The notes below the pieces were generated by a model. The model was not told the DNA's origin. It did not search any database and saw nothing but the letters and a program-made list of their open reading frames with translations. Of a stretch of DNA of 64,000 bases, positions 48,999 through 60,060 are shown in pieces. The position numbers and the translations under genes were made by a program. How positions within the stretch are numbered: the stretch's first letter is position 1; each line of letters opens with the position of its first letter. Source of the DNA: Hyaloperonospora brassicae (Eukaryota > Oomycota > Peronosporomycetes > Peronosporales > Peronosporaceae); assembly GCA_947650285.1 (NCBI GenBank), contig CANTFL010000081.1, forward strand, positions 1 to 64,000, in the 5' to 3' direction.

Positions 48999-49450
48999 GG
49001 TGGTATTCACAAATTGCTTGTGATCCCGACTCTCCACTGTCGCCCAGACGGCCGACTGTCGGAGGAGGTACTTCTTTCCGGGATCTTGAAAGCCTTTCTC
49101 ACCTTTTATACCCGTCGGTATGGCGGATTTCCCTCTTCTCGGTATATTGTGTCGATAGAACACTTTATCGTGTTTGTGATGGGGTCGGGGGATCGATCTT
49201 GGAGTGAAAGTCTGCACACCCGATTTTTAGTTGGCGTAATCTCGTGGAACCCGTCACGAAAATAACTTGTATGCTTGTAGGGTGCTCGAAATGAGTCATT
49301 TTGATCTGTGGCAATTCGTCCTTTCTAATTATATATACCTTAATTTGCGAGCCTTCTGACCACTTGAACCGTCTCGCGATCTGAAATCTTAAACCACAAA
49401 ATGTCTCCTGCTTCCGAACGCAGTTGTAGGGGGTGATAGTCCTTAAGCTC
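48999..49450 (-). repeat. Decayed partial LTR related to the 1.8-kb LTR
   Basis: It aligns with about the first 640 bp of the LTR at 2389, in the same orientation. Shared words include GGTGGTA...CACAAA, CCGACTGTCGGAGGAGGTAC against CCGACTCACGGAGGGGGTAC, TACCCGTCGGT, and CTTCTGACCACTTGA followed by CCGTCTCGCGATC. Many substitutions and at least one deletion separate them, so it is much older. Confidence 0.7.
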
Positions 49451-52400
49451 ACCCGGCTAACAATACAGGCTCGATAATTGTGCAGATGTAGCGTAGTCTG
49501 TGACGTCGAATGGCCAGACAATGCAGCCCGAAAGAGACAACGGGTTTACTTAGGAGCCGATTAAGTTCTTTTTAAGGCTAACCAATTGAACCCAACAACC
49601 CTATCCCTATCCCCATATTTAACACATCGCATGCCACGTGTCACTCTCTCCAGCAGGTCGTACCTTTGTAATTGTGTAATACACACCTGATGTACTTGTC
49701 CGATCGCAATCGACTTTCAATTCGCTGATCGTGTACTGTAACCCACACTTGCTTATTCGCAATCACATACCCGATCATCATGCACGATATCGACCACCTT
49801 GCTGATCGCGGATCACATGGTGTATGTAGTACACACATCTCTGATCGCGACCGCTTATCGTGTTCTACACTAACCTGGTCGCGATTACATACCTGATCAT
49901 CGATCACGATCTCAATCGCCTCCTCGTAAACATCTTTGCTCTCGATCGCCTTCGTGGTTGTCCCATTGAAAGAATTTAAGGCTTTTATGATTTGAACCCT
50001 TCGTCTGTCATGCTTTAACCTGATGCCGCAGGTCCCATCCTTTTTTGATCTTATACCCATTTTCGTCAAGCAGTTCAGTGGACGTGATAAGATCAGGTGT
50101 GGGACCGGTGCTTCTAAATGTTTGCTGATCCGGGTATAACTGGATCGCGATCTGTACTCGTATCGCGGATTTCATTTGCCGTCACGCCACACGAACGTGT
50201 TAATCGATCGAAGTTGGCATTCTGAAGATATTAGATAAGCCAGATTCGTTCATGCGCACATCCCGGTCAAATTTGACCGCTTCTAGAAGGAAGAATGAGA
50301 GAGAGCAGTGAGCCGAGAGGTGTCGCAAACACGCGGTCTGCAGATACGGAAGAGACAGCAAAGATGGAGGTAGACGTCGCAGCGTGAAGCGTCCAAGTAA
50401 GTCGACCCTCCTCATAGTGCGTAGGAAGGTATCGTTTGCGCTTATTTTCATCCAGGTTCGTCCACTGGATCTCGGTGAGACCACAAACGATGCGCGCACT
50501 CATTACATACAGGGCATGCTAAAGCCCAAATGCAACAACAGGATGATTCGGTAATCAGGACGTATTTTGCATGGCAGGCGGAAGCGGTGAACGTAGAGAG
50601 GATACTCGATGGTAGAGGCTACAGACAGGTAATCCTCGTGAGTTTAAACTTTGTCAATAATACTAACGATATTTATGAAATAGTCAATGAAGAGTTTTGC
50701 CGACAAGAACCTGTAGTCAACGCGGGTTATGCAGTCCGGTTGCCGTTAAGTCACGACGGAAAAAGATGATATGCACGCCATGCTTACTCGACGATGAGAA
50801 GGATTTTCCGATCCAAAAGATTAGCAACCCCGGCAGAGAAGCGAATTAAACTTGCCAGTCAAGTGACGGAACAAGAGGGATATTTGTCGCATTTTAATTT
50901 ATATAATGGCTTTTAAGGTAAAAATATTGGGAAAGTGATAAACAAACGCGACTCGATTTCTCCCAGACATAGGTGCATGACCACATAAAAGGAATGACGG
51001 GAGGAGCCGAAGGTCGCCTTAATAAACATGTAATGTTGGCAGTGTGACTTTAGACCACCGACATTGAAGTCTGTAAAAAATAACTAGCAAATTATAAGGA
51101 TAGTCGTTTCTAAACAGAGGCTAACGTCATAACGGCCATAGGCCTCAGTTGAATTCGAGCTAGCTACGTAAAACCAAATTTTTGTCGCCTTGAACTAGAT
51201 GAAATAGATGTAATAGGTAGCTTACAATACGTTGTTTTATACACTGAATTTATCTACTTTATAACGCAAGGAAGGAGAGAGCGTGAAAAAAGTGGCTGGA
51301 AAAATTGCTGAGTAGATATGTTGAGACTGTTGATATAAACGGAGATATCCGAGCGTAATTACGGTGCCCCAGAGTCTATTTGCTCTAGAGGAATAAGACA
51401 CCTTAACCTGAATCCATGTAGTCATCTGACGAAGCGCGACTAAGGTTAAGGGTTATTCCACGTAACCAGGGCGGCCGCCACCAAGTCCTCGGATGTCGGA
51501 GTAACAGAGAGCATGAAAAACCGTGTACGGCCACATTATAATCTTCGAGTACGGGAGGCATTTAGGCGCCTTAAAATTCGTGGCAGCAGCAATCTTATAG
51601 GAATTGTGGTTAGTAAGAGCAGCTAGAGAAGATTATAAGAGTTTCACTGGAGCATTTGACTAGGTCACCTCCCGAGCGGGCCGAAAAGGGTATACATGTT
51701 CCATGGATCTAACGCACAAGGGCTGCTGTCCGGAAAGTTGACCTTGACACGATGAGAAAATGGTTGAAAAGGGGTATGATAGAAGGCGAGAAGGATCGGT
51801 AAGCGTAAATGACCGCGTGGTTTACCAAGGTTCGAAACGTGGCCTTCATGACCTCACGAAGCGCTGAATATAATCAGTGACTGGTTTATTAAGGCCACTA
51901 GGCGAGACTCCGGGTCATCCAAAGTGAAAAACTTTTATTTGATGGGTTGGAAAATCGTTAATTGCGATCGTTTCTCCGTAGTTCGACGAATTGTAAGCAG
52001 GGAGCGATCAGAAAAAATTGGTTCACAGCGAGTGACGGCTCAATCAAGGAGATAGCCGGAGAATATCTAGGAAAGACGTCGACGTCGACGTCGTTACAAA
52101 CGTCGTCGAAAGTGAGCTCAAAGTCGGTAGGTGTCGCATGGATGCCAAAGATTATCCTGTTTTCTACCATATGGGTAGTAGTACAGTCGACCACCTCGGG
52201 CTGGAAACGTCATGCTGTTGTGTTATATACTATGGGCCGAGCGACTTAAGCCAACTGAAGGAGAGAGACTATAGGCTCAGGCTTCACCAAATTTAGACGA
52301 ACGTCCGCAGGTATATGAGATGGTGGGGCGATATCCTCCTAGCCCTCTTAAGCCTTGATGGTTCGGAAAATGATAGGGCAGAGCACATTGCGCAATCTAT

Positions 52401-55400
52401 CTCACACTTAGCCGCGCTGGAAGACCGACGTTCCTCAGTTTCAATGAGGCGCGCCATATCGCGAGGGACTATCGAAGAAATATTCGTATAAAGAGAGCGC
52501 TGCGTGTTCTGGACGAACACGGGCTACTCGAAGACATCAAAATAGATTGTCTAAACGACGAAACTGCCAGGAAGAAGAAGAGCTTCGTGACATTCCTGAA
52601 TGGTGCATTAAATTGTGCGGGTGCGTAAAAAAATTCCACCCACCTGGTAGGTCGCCATCATGAGCACGTACGATCCCAGATCTGTGACATAGTCATAAAT
52701 GGAGTATTCATTAATGTCGGATGGTATGCTAGTAAAAACCAACGTATAAAAACGCTCATAGAGGCTTAACATCTTGATGACGCGCGTGCCGCCGAATTTA
52801 CACACCGTCGATCCTTCCAGCTATTTAGCAACATCCCTGGAAATGCGGGTGACGCGAATATTCTTTGACAAGATACGGATGAAGTCGCACAGAGAAACAG
52901 TATTTTATAAAAAGAGCAGTTCGGTCCTCCATGTCGATGGAGAGCAAGATCTCATTGATCTGTGAAGACGCCGTAACCGTATTTATAGGATTTTAAAGCT
53001 TAAACTTTTCCGAGACGGCGACACTCGCACGTTGGACGCCACGCAACGCGATAGCACGCACCTCTGAGGAGGGTGCCTGTTCAATGTCTGAATATCCAAC
53101 GCCTGAAAGAGTGATCCGCAGGGACTAAATGTCCAACGCGGCAAGCAGGCTGCGTTTCACATTTAGTTTGTAACTTCCGTAACGACTATCCACAGGGGCG
53201 GGGGAGGAGAAGGAGCGGCCAGAGTGACGATATGACGAGGGGACATCCGAAGTGAAAGTGGCACTTGCTGTTGGACGGTGGTGGTTTTTTAATCAGCATG
53301 AAGAAAGTTTGGAAGGGTAGCGAAGAGACGACGAAAGAATTACACGGCCATAAATTTGGGATAAAACCGAAAGGACGATTCAAGAGACGTAGAGGCAAGA
53401 ACGAAGAATCATCCGAGGGGACATAAGGTTAAAAGGCGGCGCGACGAGAGGTGGAAGCGATGAATATGTATAGGTTGCGGTGTGTATGCCACTCGCACAA
53501 CACGAGGCAAATTCGGAACTGGAGAGCAAGTCTGGTAAAAAAAATTATCAAAATGTTTGTTTAAGCAAAGAGAGGGTGAAGACCTTATATAGGGACGGTG
53601 ACACCTAGAATAAAAGAGGTAATGAGGAGACACACTGGTTAAGAGAGGCTGGGACCAGTGAAGGACTGCCAATGATCCAAGATGGCCGGCAACAGGAAAG
53701 TAAAGGCCACCATTATTAATATAGCGAGATGAACTCAACTATCGTCTCGAAAAGTGGCCGCTTCCGGCAAAAAATGTACTGCCGATGACAGTGCGGGTAT
53801 ACTACGAGAGCGGCACGTCATTCAGATCTGCCGTGCACGCGCGCTCGTGCTTGCTTTGTAGATATATCCAAATGACGGCCGTTTTAAAGCTACCGCGAAG
53901 GGCAGTCAGACTTGAGCTGGTTAAAGAGAAAGTCCGAGCACGTAAAGAGGGCGCAGCGATCCGATAATCACCTTGTCTGTGACAAATGAAGGAAGCAAAT
54001 TATTTTCGAAACACGATGATGCTAAACGACTGCAATATCATCGGGAATATCACCTAAACTTGGCCGCCACCTGAAGAAGTCGGCCACAGTAATGAAGAAG
54101 AGGAGGAGCGAGGAACGGGTCAGACGACAACATTAAATGAGATGACGTGGTCGAGATTGACAAAGACGAGCTTGGAGATGAGGTCGAGGTTGGAGAGCAT
54201 ATCCAAATACTCCAAACGGACAAGGAAGAGGAGTCAACACCTGGAACCCGGGGGTGGTTGTTTGACAACGTACCACGAAGGCAGCGGGTTCCATGGCTCA
54301 CAGACGTGCCATAGGTGATATTGATGTTGAAATCCTAAGAAAATTTATTCGCGATTAAAAAAGCAAGACAGTCGAAGTGAGGGTGCATTGACTCCTACAA
54401 CATCACGGACTGCGCGCACGCCGCTATGTACCAAGTATGCGAAGGAAAAGATGCACCCCCGGGAAATAGAAATGCCAGAACCGGTTGTGCACATGCCGTC
54501 TGCAACTTTGGGTCACGCTCCAAGCCCTAGGCGTGTTTGCATCCAGGACAAAAGCGCCGGGGATATAGGTGTGTGATAGTACTTAGGTACGTATGTTTTC
54601 TCCGAATTAGCGACGCGTCCGCACTCTGGCTTTATGGTCGCCGGAGTTCTCCAGCTCAGCAGTCGACGCTTCGCTGCTAATTGTAATAGTACTTGTCTAC
54701 TATAATAATAGTTATGAGCTGACAAATATATCGACGTGTTAAACACTACCACTGACATGCATTGTTTCCTCTCATAATCTTGCGTCTTCCTATGGACCTG
54801 GAATCATCATCGGCTACTACAGCAATATATGTTTTTAACATTCACCTGGCGTGACCAGTATCACGACAAGTGTTGGCGACAGCAACGATTAATCTGAAAC
54901 AGTATGTGGTGAAACCAGAACTAGAGGCAGCATCCACGATCCAGCTGAAGCAGCAAGATGCCGAGGGACGCCGCATGTATGTGAGCGCGGATCAGGGGGA
55001 ATTTAAGCCCGGTTTATCGCGCACTCCTGCAGCCCCAACACCGAGTACATTATAGGCGCGTAGCCACCGCAGGATCATCGTCTCGCTTTTATCGCAGAGA
55101 GCCATCAATACAAGAAAAGAAATTATTTTCAAATATACCGGGCGAAAGGGGCGTCCATTGTCGTTACAATGCCATTGCCCTGCCCATACCTACGAAAACG
55201 ACGCTGCCATGGGATTGCTCGCTATAATGCAGGATGCATATGGATTTTTCGAAGAAGCAGAGAAACCCGACGCATTGTAGGGCAGGATGGTGATTGGTTC
55301 TGCGTAAGGTATACGTTAGAACCTAATGCAGCCAAATTTATGTCGAAATTCTTAATGTAATGGTTGTGCTGGAAACGGGGCTAAACACAGCAATATAAAA
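49451..55400. other. Decayed DNA with one short tandem repeat
   Basis: About 49660-49930 holds two diverged copies of a ~135-bp unit rich in 'gatcgcgatc' words ('gatcgtgtactgtaaccc...acatacccgatcatc' against 'atcgtgttctacactaacc...acatacctgatcatc'). The minus strand is open there (49641-50069) with Asp/Arg/Gln-rich peptides like the linker of the element at 2389-11135. The remainder has only short unsupported frames. Confidence 0.35.
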
Positions 55401-55406
55401 AGCGAC

Positions 55407-55822
55407 ATGCAGACCGACCCAGATAATCCGCGATACGAATACCAGAAATTAACGTGTCGTAAGGTCTCGGATGCTGCACATTTGCCATATAAAGGTCAAA
55501 GCTCAACTAAAAATGCTCCGAAGGGTTGAGCCTCCAGAAAGGAAAACAATAAACTAAATTTTAACGAAATTTAGCGAGCCGAACAGCAACATGTAGACCA
55601 AACCCAGACAATTCTGCGGTAAGAACACCAAAAATACACATGTGGGAAGGTCGAAAATGCTGCACATTTGCCATCAAAACGTCGAAAACTCGAGCTTAGG
55701 CTGCCTCGAAGGGTCGAGACCCCCAGAAAGGACACACCGATACTAAGAATAGGGCAAAAAATAGCGAGGCGAAACGCAATATGTAGATCGAATCCAGATA
55801 ATTCTGCGATATAGATACCACA
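55407..55822. repeat. Tandem repeat, about 187-bp unit
   Basis: The word 'atgyagaycraaycca' starts at 55407, 55591 and 55781 (spacings 184 and 190 bp), each followed by an 'agayaattctgcg'-like segment. 'gctgcacatttgccat' and 'gaagggt.gag.c.ccagaaagg' recur in the first two units. The third unit is partial. Confidence 0.75.
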
Positions 55823-55859
55823 CGCGCCTTTGGTAGCAACGTCAGTAGCAGGAAGCATC

Positions 55860-56536
55860 CGATCCAGCAACTTCTTCACAAGCACGTGAAGCACCACCAC
55901 ATTAGCTGTAGCAACACAGGTTCAGCCAAGTCAGCACCTGCATCAACAGCAATAGTTCCAACTTCAGCAGCGTGTATACAAGCAGATCTTTCATCAACGT
56001 CAGCGCCCACAACGACCAATTCAGCAACTTCTTCATAAACTCATCGTTCATCAGCTACGTCACCAAAAACGGCGGTAGCACTACCAGCGACTGATCCAAA
56101 AGCAATAGTAGGAGTAACATTAGCTACAGTAACAAGAGCACCAGCAATACCCGATCCAGCAACTTATTTACAAGCTCCAACAGCATCAGCTACATCATCT
56201 GTAGCACCGGTAGAACCACGAGCACCTGATCTAGAATCAATAGTATCAGCAACAACAGCAGCAGCAACGAGAGCACCAGCAGCACCCGATCCAGCAACTT
56301 CTTCACAAGCACGTCAAGTACTAGCACATCAGCTGCAGAAACACAGAATCAGCAACGTCATCACCTGCATCGACAGTAGTAGTACCGACTCCAGCAAGCG
56401 ACTCTCAGTGCGTGTATTAAACAGCTTATTTGACAACGTAGACTGTCCCCATTATTTCAGGGGATCGGTCATGATAAGCCACCGGGTATATCGGCGCTCT
56501 TGTTGGCTCAGGACTTTTCACAGGTTTTGTAAATAG
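55860..56536 (+). pseudogene. Ala/Thr/Pro/Ser-rich repeat frame
   Basis: One frame is open from before 55862 to a TAA at 56036, and again from 56039 to a TAG at 56534. It has low-complexity peptides such as TRAPAAPDPATSSQA. The DNA word CCGATCCAGCAACTT recurs at about 55858, 56147 and 56286. No usable ATG is seen. The Ala/Thr/Pro/Ser bias suggests a decayed repeat protein or linker, perhaps related to the Thr/Ala-rich proteins at 58-63 kb; that link is composition only. Confidence 0.4.
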
Positions 56537-56602
56537 TGAAACAAAGTAAATATACAATCTCTACCTCTCTATATATATCAGATCCACACGTCAAAAATTT
56601 AT

Positions 56603-57656
56603 GTGACCCATTCAAATCCGCTTAATACACATATTAAGGTGTACCACACACACTTTTTAAAAATTCGTGCAGATACTACATTTTCCCCTTTTAAACTGAC
56701 TTGTGGCACCATATGGACCACCACCACAATGACTAAACAACATCGCGCGATCATGATCATGGACGAAAAACTTGCTCGACTCCTCGCCTGGGTGCATGAC
56801 CTGGAATTGGAGAACCAGCAACTCGCTGATGATATTTAACACCTCGCCGATGATAACCAGCAGCTTCCAATGATAACAAGAAGCTCGTGATGAACTTTGT
56901 CGCTACTCGAGCCGCCGCTCAAGCCACCACCCACATGCACAGCGATAAACGTAGCCGCGACGACGCACGTTATGCCCGCATAATGGACGATTTCGATCGC
57001 ATAGTCGACGAAATCAGCGATCTTGCTGGTGAGATTCGCGCTGGGTTGTTTTTGACTCTTGTCCGATTGATTCGCCATCACTCCAAAAGGCGACCAAAGC
57101 CCCGACGTTTCGACTGGAGCACAACTACCTTCTCACACGCTCCGCCGACTGTGATCTTGTTAAGTACACTGCCTCTGCAGGTCAATCTGATTACTTAGAA
57201 GGAAGAAGACGGCGTCTTTAAGCGCGTGGCGAAGACAAGCTCCGATTTCTACCGTCAGAAAACGGCATTAACTTGCGTCGCCGCGTTTAAGATTCCGGCA
57301 TCGCAGAACTCGCACGCATCCTGTCCCCCTAGAACCTTCGACTAATAAGCGTGTTAATCATCTTTACCCTGCTTATAGACGATGATGATAATGATGATTA
57401 TTATGCAGGTTGCCACACGCCGGAGCGGCCGGTCTTCTACGCGCGTGATTGGTACTGTGTCGACGGTTCCAGCTTCACGCACGAAACGTTTCAGAGAATC
57501 GCCAACAAAGAAATATAGCAGTTTAAATAGCTTGAAGATCGCATAGGTCCGCTGAATACAGCCTCAAGTCCGCTAGAGCGCCTCCGAACACAGACCACAA
57601 CATATAGACGAAATGGACGATTAGAAGCCATAGACAATAGAATGAGAGGACTGTAA
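56603..57656 (+). pseudogene. Coiled-coil protein of unknown family, broken
   Basis: The N-terminal frame (56603-56836) ends a predicted coil (DEKLARLLAWVHDLELENQQLADD) at a TAA (56837), after which the coil word LADDNQQL repeats. One base-level frame change leads to a frame with ARYARIMDDFDRIVDEISDLAGEIRAG, and another to a third frame (57048-57656) with YLLTRSADCDLVKYTASAGQ, FYARDWYCVDGSSF and LEDRIGPLNTASSPLERL. That last frame has five in-frame stops (TAA 57219, 57288; TAG 57330, 57516, 57528) and no TGA. Family unknown. It converges with the minus-strand gene that ends at 57724. Confidence 0.5.
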
Positions 57657-57723
57657 ATCAATACATATATTTTTACTAAGCTACTTTTTCCCCTCCTTCC
57701 TGCTCTTCCTTCTTTACTTCATC

Positions 57724-58413
57724 TTATTCTGCAATCGTGTCAATCTTCCGCGACACAACTTGGCTCATCTCCCACGTCTTTATAATGCGGGCTTTCCCCT
57801 TTATGGCCTTCATCATGGTATTGACATGAGTGGAGACCTTCGACGTCGCCAACCCGAGGACATTCAATATCGAGGTCACCTTCAGATTGAACCGAATCGA
57901 GAGTTCGAGGAGCGCCATAGACTTTCACTTGGTCATTTTCCCGTCGCGACGGTCCTCAGGCGCGTCGAGACGAGCCCACACCCAGTGGGCAGGGAGGGTC
58001 TCCTTATTGGCGCGCCAGAGTGAGATGACTAGAAACTCTTCGCCCGACACCAGATTACCATACGCCTAGTTGAGCTTGGCACGGTAATTGTTGACCAGCT
58101 TCTACTTCTTCGTTTGTGGCACTTTTTCTTTCCCTGCAGCGGTGCTATAAGCTGTGGTATTAAAGGCACTGGTAACATTTCGCTTCTTCGTTGTATTTAG
58201 TGCTTTTTGTTTAGGGGATGTGTCGTTGACGTTTGTGGCGTTGGCGGCTTGCTTGTTCGGGTCGGCTTACTTGCTGGCGTCGCGCGTGACTCGCGCTGGA
58301 GATATCTCTTTTTTGTCGGTGGTGCTGGCGTCCGTGGTGTTAATGGTGGTGCAGGCGGCTGTGGTGTCTGTTCCGTCGACTGCTTCTAAAGTTGATGGAT
58401 GTAACGAACGCAT
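57724..58413 (-). pseudogene. Thr/Ala-rich protein with C-terminal domain, broken
   Basis: A single frame of 230 codons runs from an ATG at 58413 to a TAA at 57724. The first ~85 residues (TDTTAACTTINTTDAST, ISPARVTR, KKRNVTSAFNTTAY) match the repeat unit at 60505-63236. The rest is unique: NNYRAKL, GEEFLVISLWRANKETLPAHWVWARLDAP, SMALLELSIRFNLKVTSIL and NTMMKAIKGKARIIKTWEM. In-frame stops are TAA 58267, TAG 58102 and 58066, and one TGA 57925. Past 57724 the frame continues with a Lys/Glu-rich tail to a TGA at 57658. A diverged N-terminal region continues upstream to ~58680 in other frames. Function unknown. Confidence 0.55.
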
Positions 58414-58690
58414 ACTGTACCTCCCGAGTAAGGAATAGCCGACAATCTTGCAAGCTGCGGAGCTTGTGCTGGTCGTGCTGCGGCGTTGCCGGCTTCTTCG
58501 GCTTTTCTGTTGAGCGGCTGAGATGTTGGTGACGTTGGTGGCTTTCTTTGGAACGGCTCGTCTGCGGCTTCATCTGCATCGGATTTAACTGCGGGTTCTT
58601 CTGCGGTGTCGCAGGTTTCATCATAGGTGGTCTTGGGCTTGGTGGTGTTGGTGCCATCGGCTGGCAGAGGGCGCTTATGACGTTATGCTA
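58414..58690 (-). pseudogene. Upstream part of the inverted array-unit relative
   Basis: In reverse complement this matches 60000-60180, including the 'gcagaagaacccgcag' and 'gacgagccgttccaaagaaagcc' words. One frame gives an acidic DETCDTAEEPAVKSDADEAADEP peptide, apparently the segment that precedes the repeat domain. The frame does not run straight into 58413. Confidence 0.5.
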
Positions 58691-59341
58691 AGATTTCTCT
58701 TCAAAAAGGGCGTATTAGTAGTGGACCTTTAGTTAAAGTGAGACATGGAGATTTCATTTTGCTGCATGGGCAAAAGACAGGTCGTAAGGTGGGAACGGAG
58801 AACACCGTTAGGATAGGAGAGAAGACCAGTCGGTACCACAACAAATGTATTTCTTCTTCAATTTTTGCATTCCAGTACGCAAGTGTGTGTGAACTAATAC
58901 ACATTCTAGCATATTATTTACGGCTCTTTATAGTAGCTATGTAAAACATGGTAAATACGGCTTTGTTCAAACGATTTGTGGTCCATTCGTGGTACGTACA
59001 TAGACCAATTCGGGTCGGAACAATATTTCGTCAAGTCTATGTCTAATTGTGGTCAAACCGAATATAGTTTGTATAAGGTTCATTTATAGACTGCTTCTGG
59101 TCAGAACAATATTTTGCTAAGTCTATGTGTTTTATTCGTCATACCGGATGTATTCAATCAGAAGTCCGCTTGCGGACGGTTAGTGGTCTGTTGTCAGACC
59201 ATTTGGCGTCGGGTCCATCTGTGGTGATCGGTTTTATCAGTTAGTTATAAATACTCTACCCTGATTCTGCGACATTCTGCTATAGACATGCAATAGAGCG
59301 ACCAACGACATTCCTTTTCATTCTTCGTTTACCGATGGACT
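58691..59341. other. Spacer without supported gene
   Basis: It is AT-rich. Two near-copies of 'agtctatgt' with 'caatatt' words (about 59020-59045 and 59105-59130) hint at a diverged ~85-bp repeat. Short frames on both strands are unsupported. Confidence 0.35.
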
Positions 59342-60060
59342 ATGGAAAGTTTATTTCTAATCTTTAAATCGGTTGTTCCTCTGCGCTATATCCTCCGAAA
59401 TCATCCAATTGTTGATACTGACGCTCTCACGCAGCTCTTCCACAAGCCCGCATTTAATGAGAATGCGCTTCGCCAGCGTCTTCAAGACGTTTGTGCGATG
59501 ATCGAATAAGACGCGCCACTATCGACGACAACCCTAGCGCAGCTTCATCAGCTCAAGAACATGTGGGAGGAGCAAGTCAAACAAAATATCACGAAGAAGC
59601 GATACTTTCATCCGGGTGTCCCACGAATGTCTATGGATGAAGAAGAAAAGATGTGGCAAATCATCAAGGCGATGGAGAATGAAGGCGCATCACAGATGAT
59701 GATGGCAAGAACGGTTGGGCTGATCAAAACAATCTTTCTCCGCAAGTATACCGAGTAACGAAAGAATCATAACGTCTATTATAAAGCTCATGCTGCCATG
59801 GAGGTCACACAAGCCGCATATATGACCAGCAAAGCCATCGCAAAAAAACCGACAGGAACGATAGCCGCCAAGAAGCAAGCCGCCCGCAAGCACTAGGATG
59901 GCAACGACTCGGACGCGGACACGGGAGAGGTCACCGAACACTGCAAATAGGGAGAGGTCGACGTTGACGACGCAGACACATCACAGTAGACCATGCTTAA
60001 GCGTCATAGGCCCCTTGTCTCCACCCAAACCACCAGGACCACCAAGACAAAGACCGCCGA
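59342..60060 (+). pseudogene. N-terminal domain of the repeat-array gene, with five in-frame stops
   Basis: One frame from the ATG at 59342 reads as a continuous protein: SVVPLRYILRNHPIVDTDALTQLF, NENALRQRLQDVCAMIE, stop, LAQLHQLKNMWEEQVKQ, RMSMDEEEKMWQIIKAMENEG, a Lys/Ala segment with TIAAKKQAARKH, then an acidic DGNDSDADTGEVTEH segment. It is crossed by TAA 59507 and 59756 and TAG 59894, 59948 and 59987, all in the same frame without any frameshift, and no TGA. It leads into the array. No known family. It is either a pseudogene hit only by C-to-T/G-to-A type changes or a gene read with those codons suppressed. Confidence 0.55.

Noticed and set aside
56603..60000. Firm claim of a variant genetic code (TAA/TAG = Gln)
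   Set aside because: The elements nearby have Trp-site TAG and many frameshifts, so decay by CpA-type mutation is simpler; kept only as an alternative.
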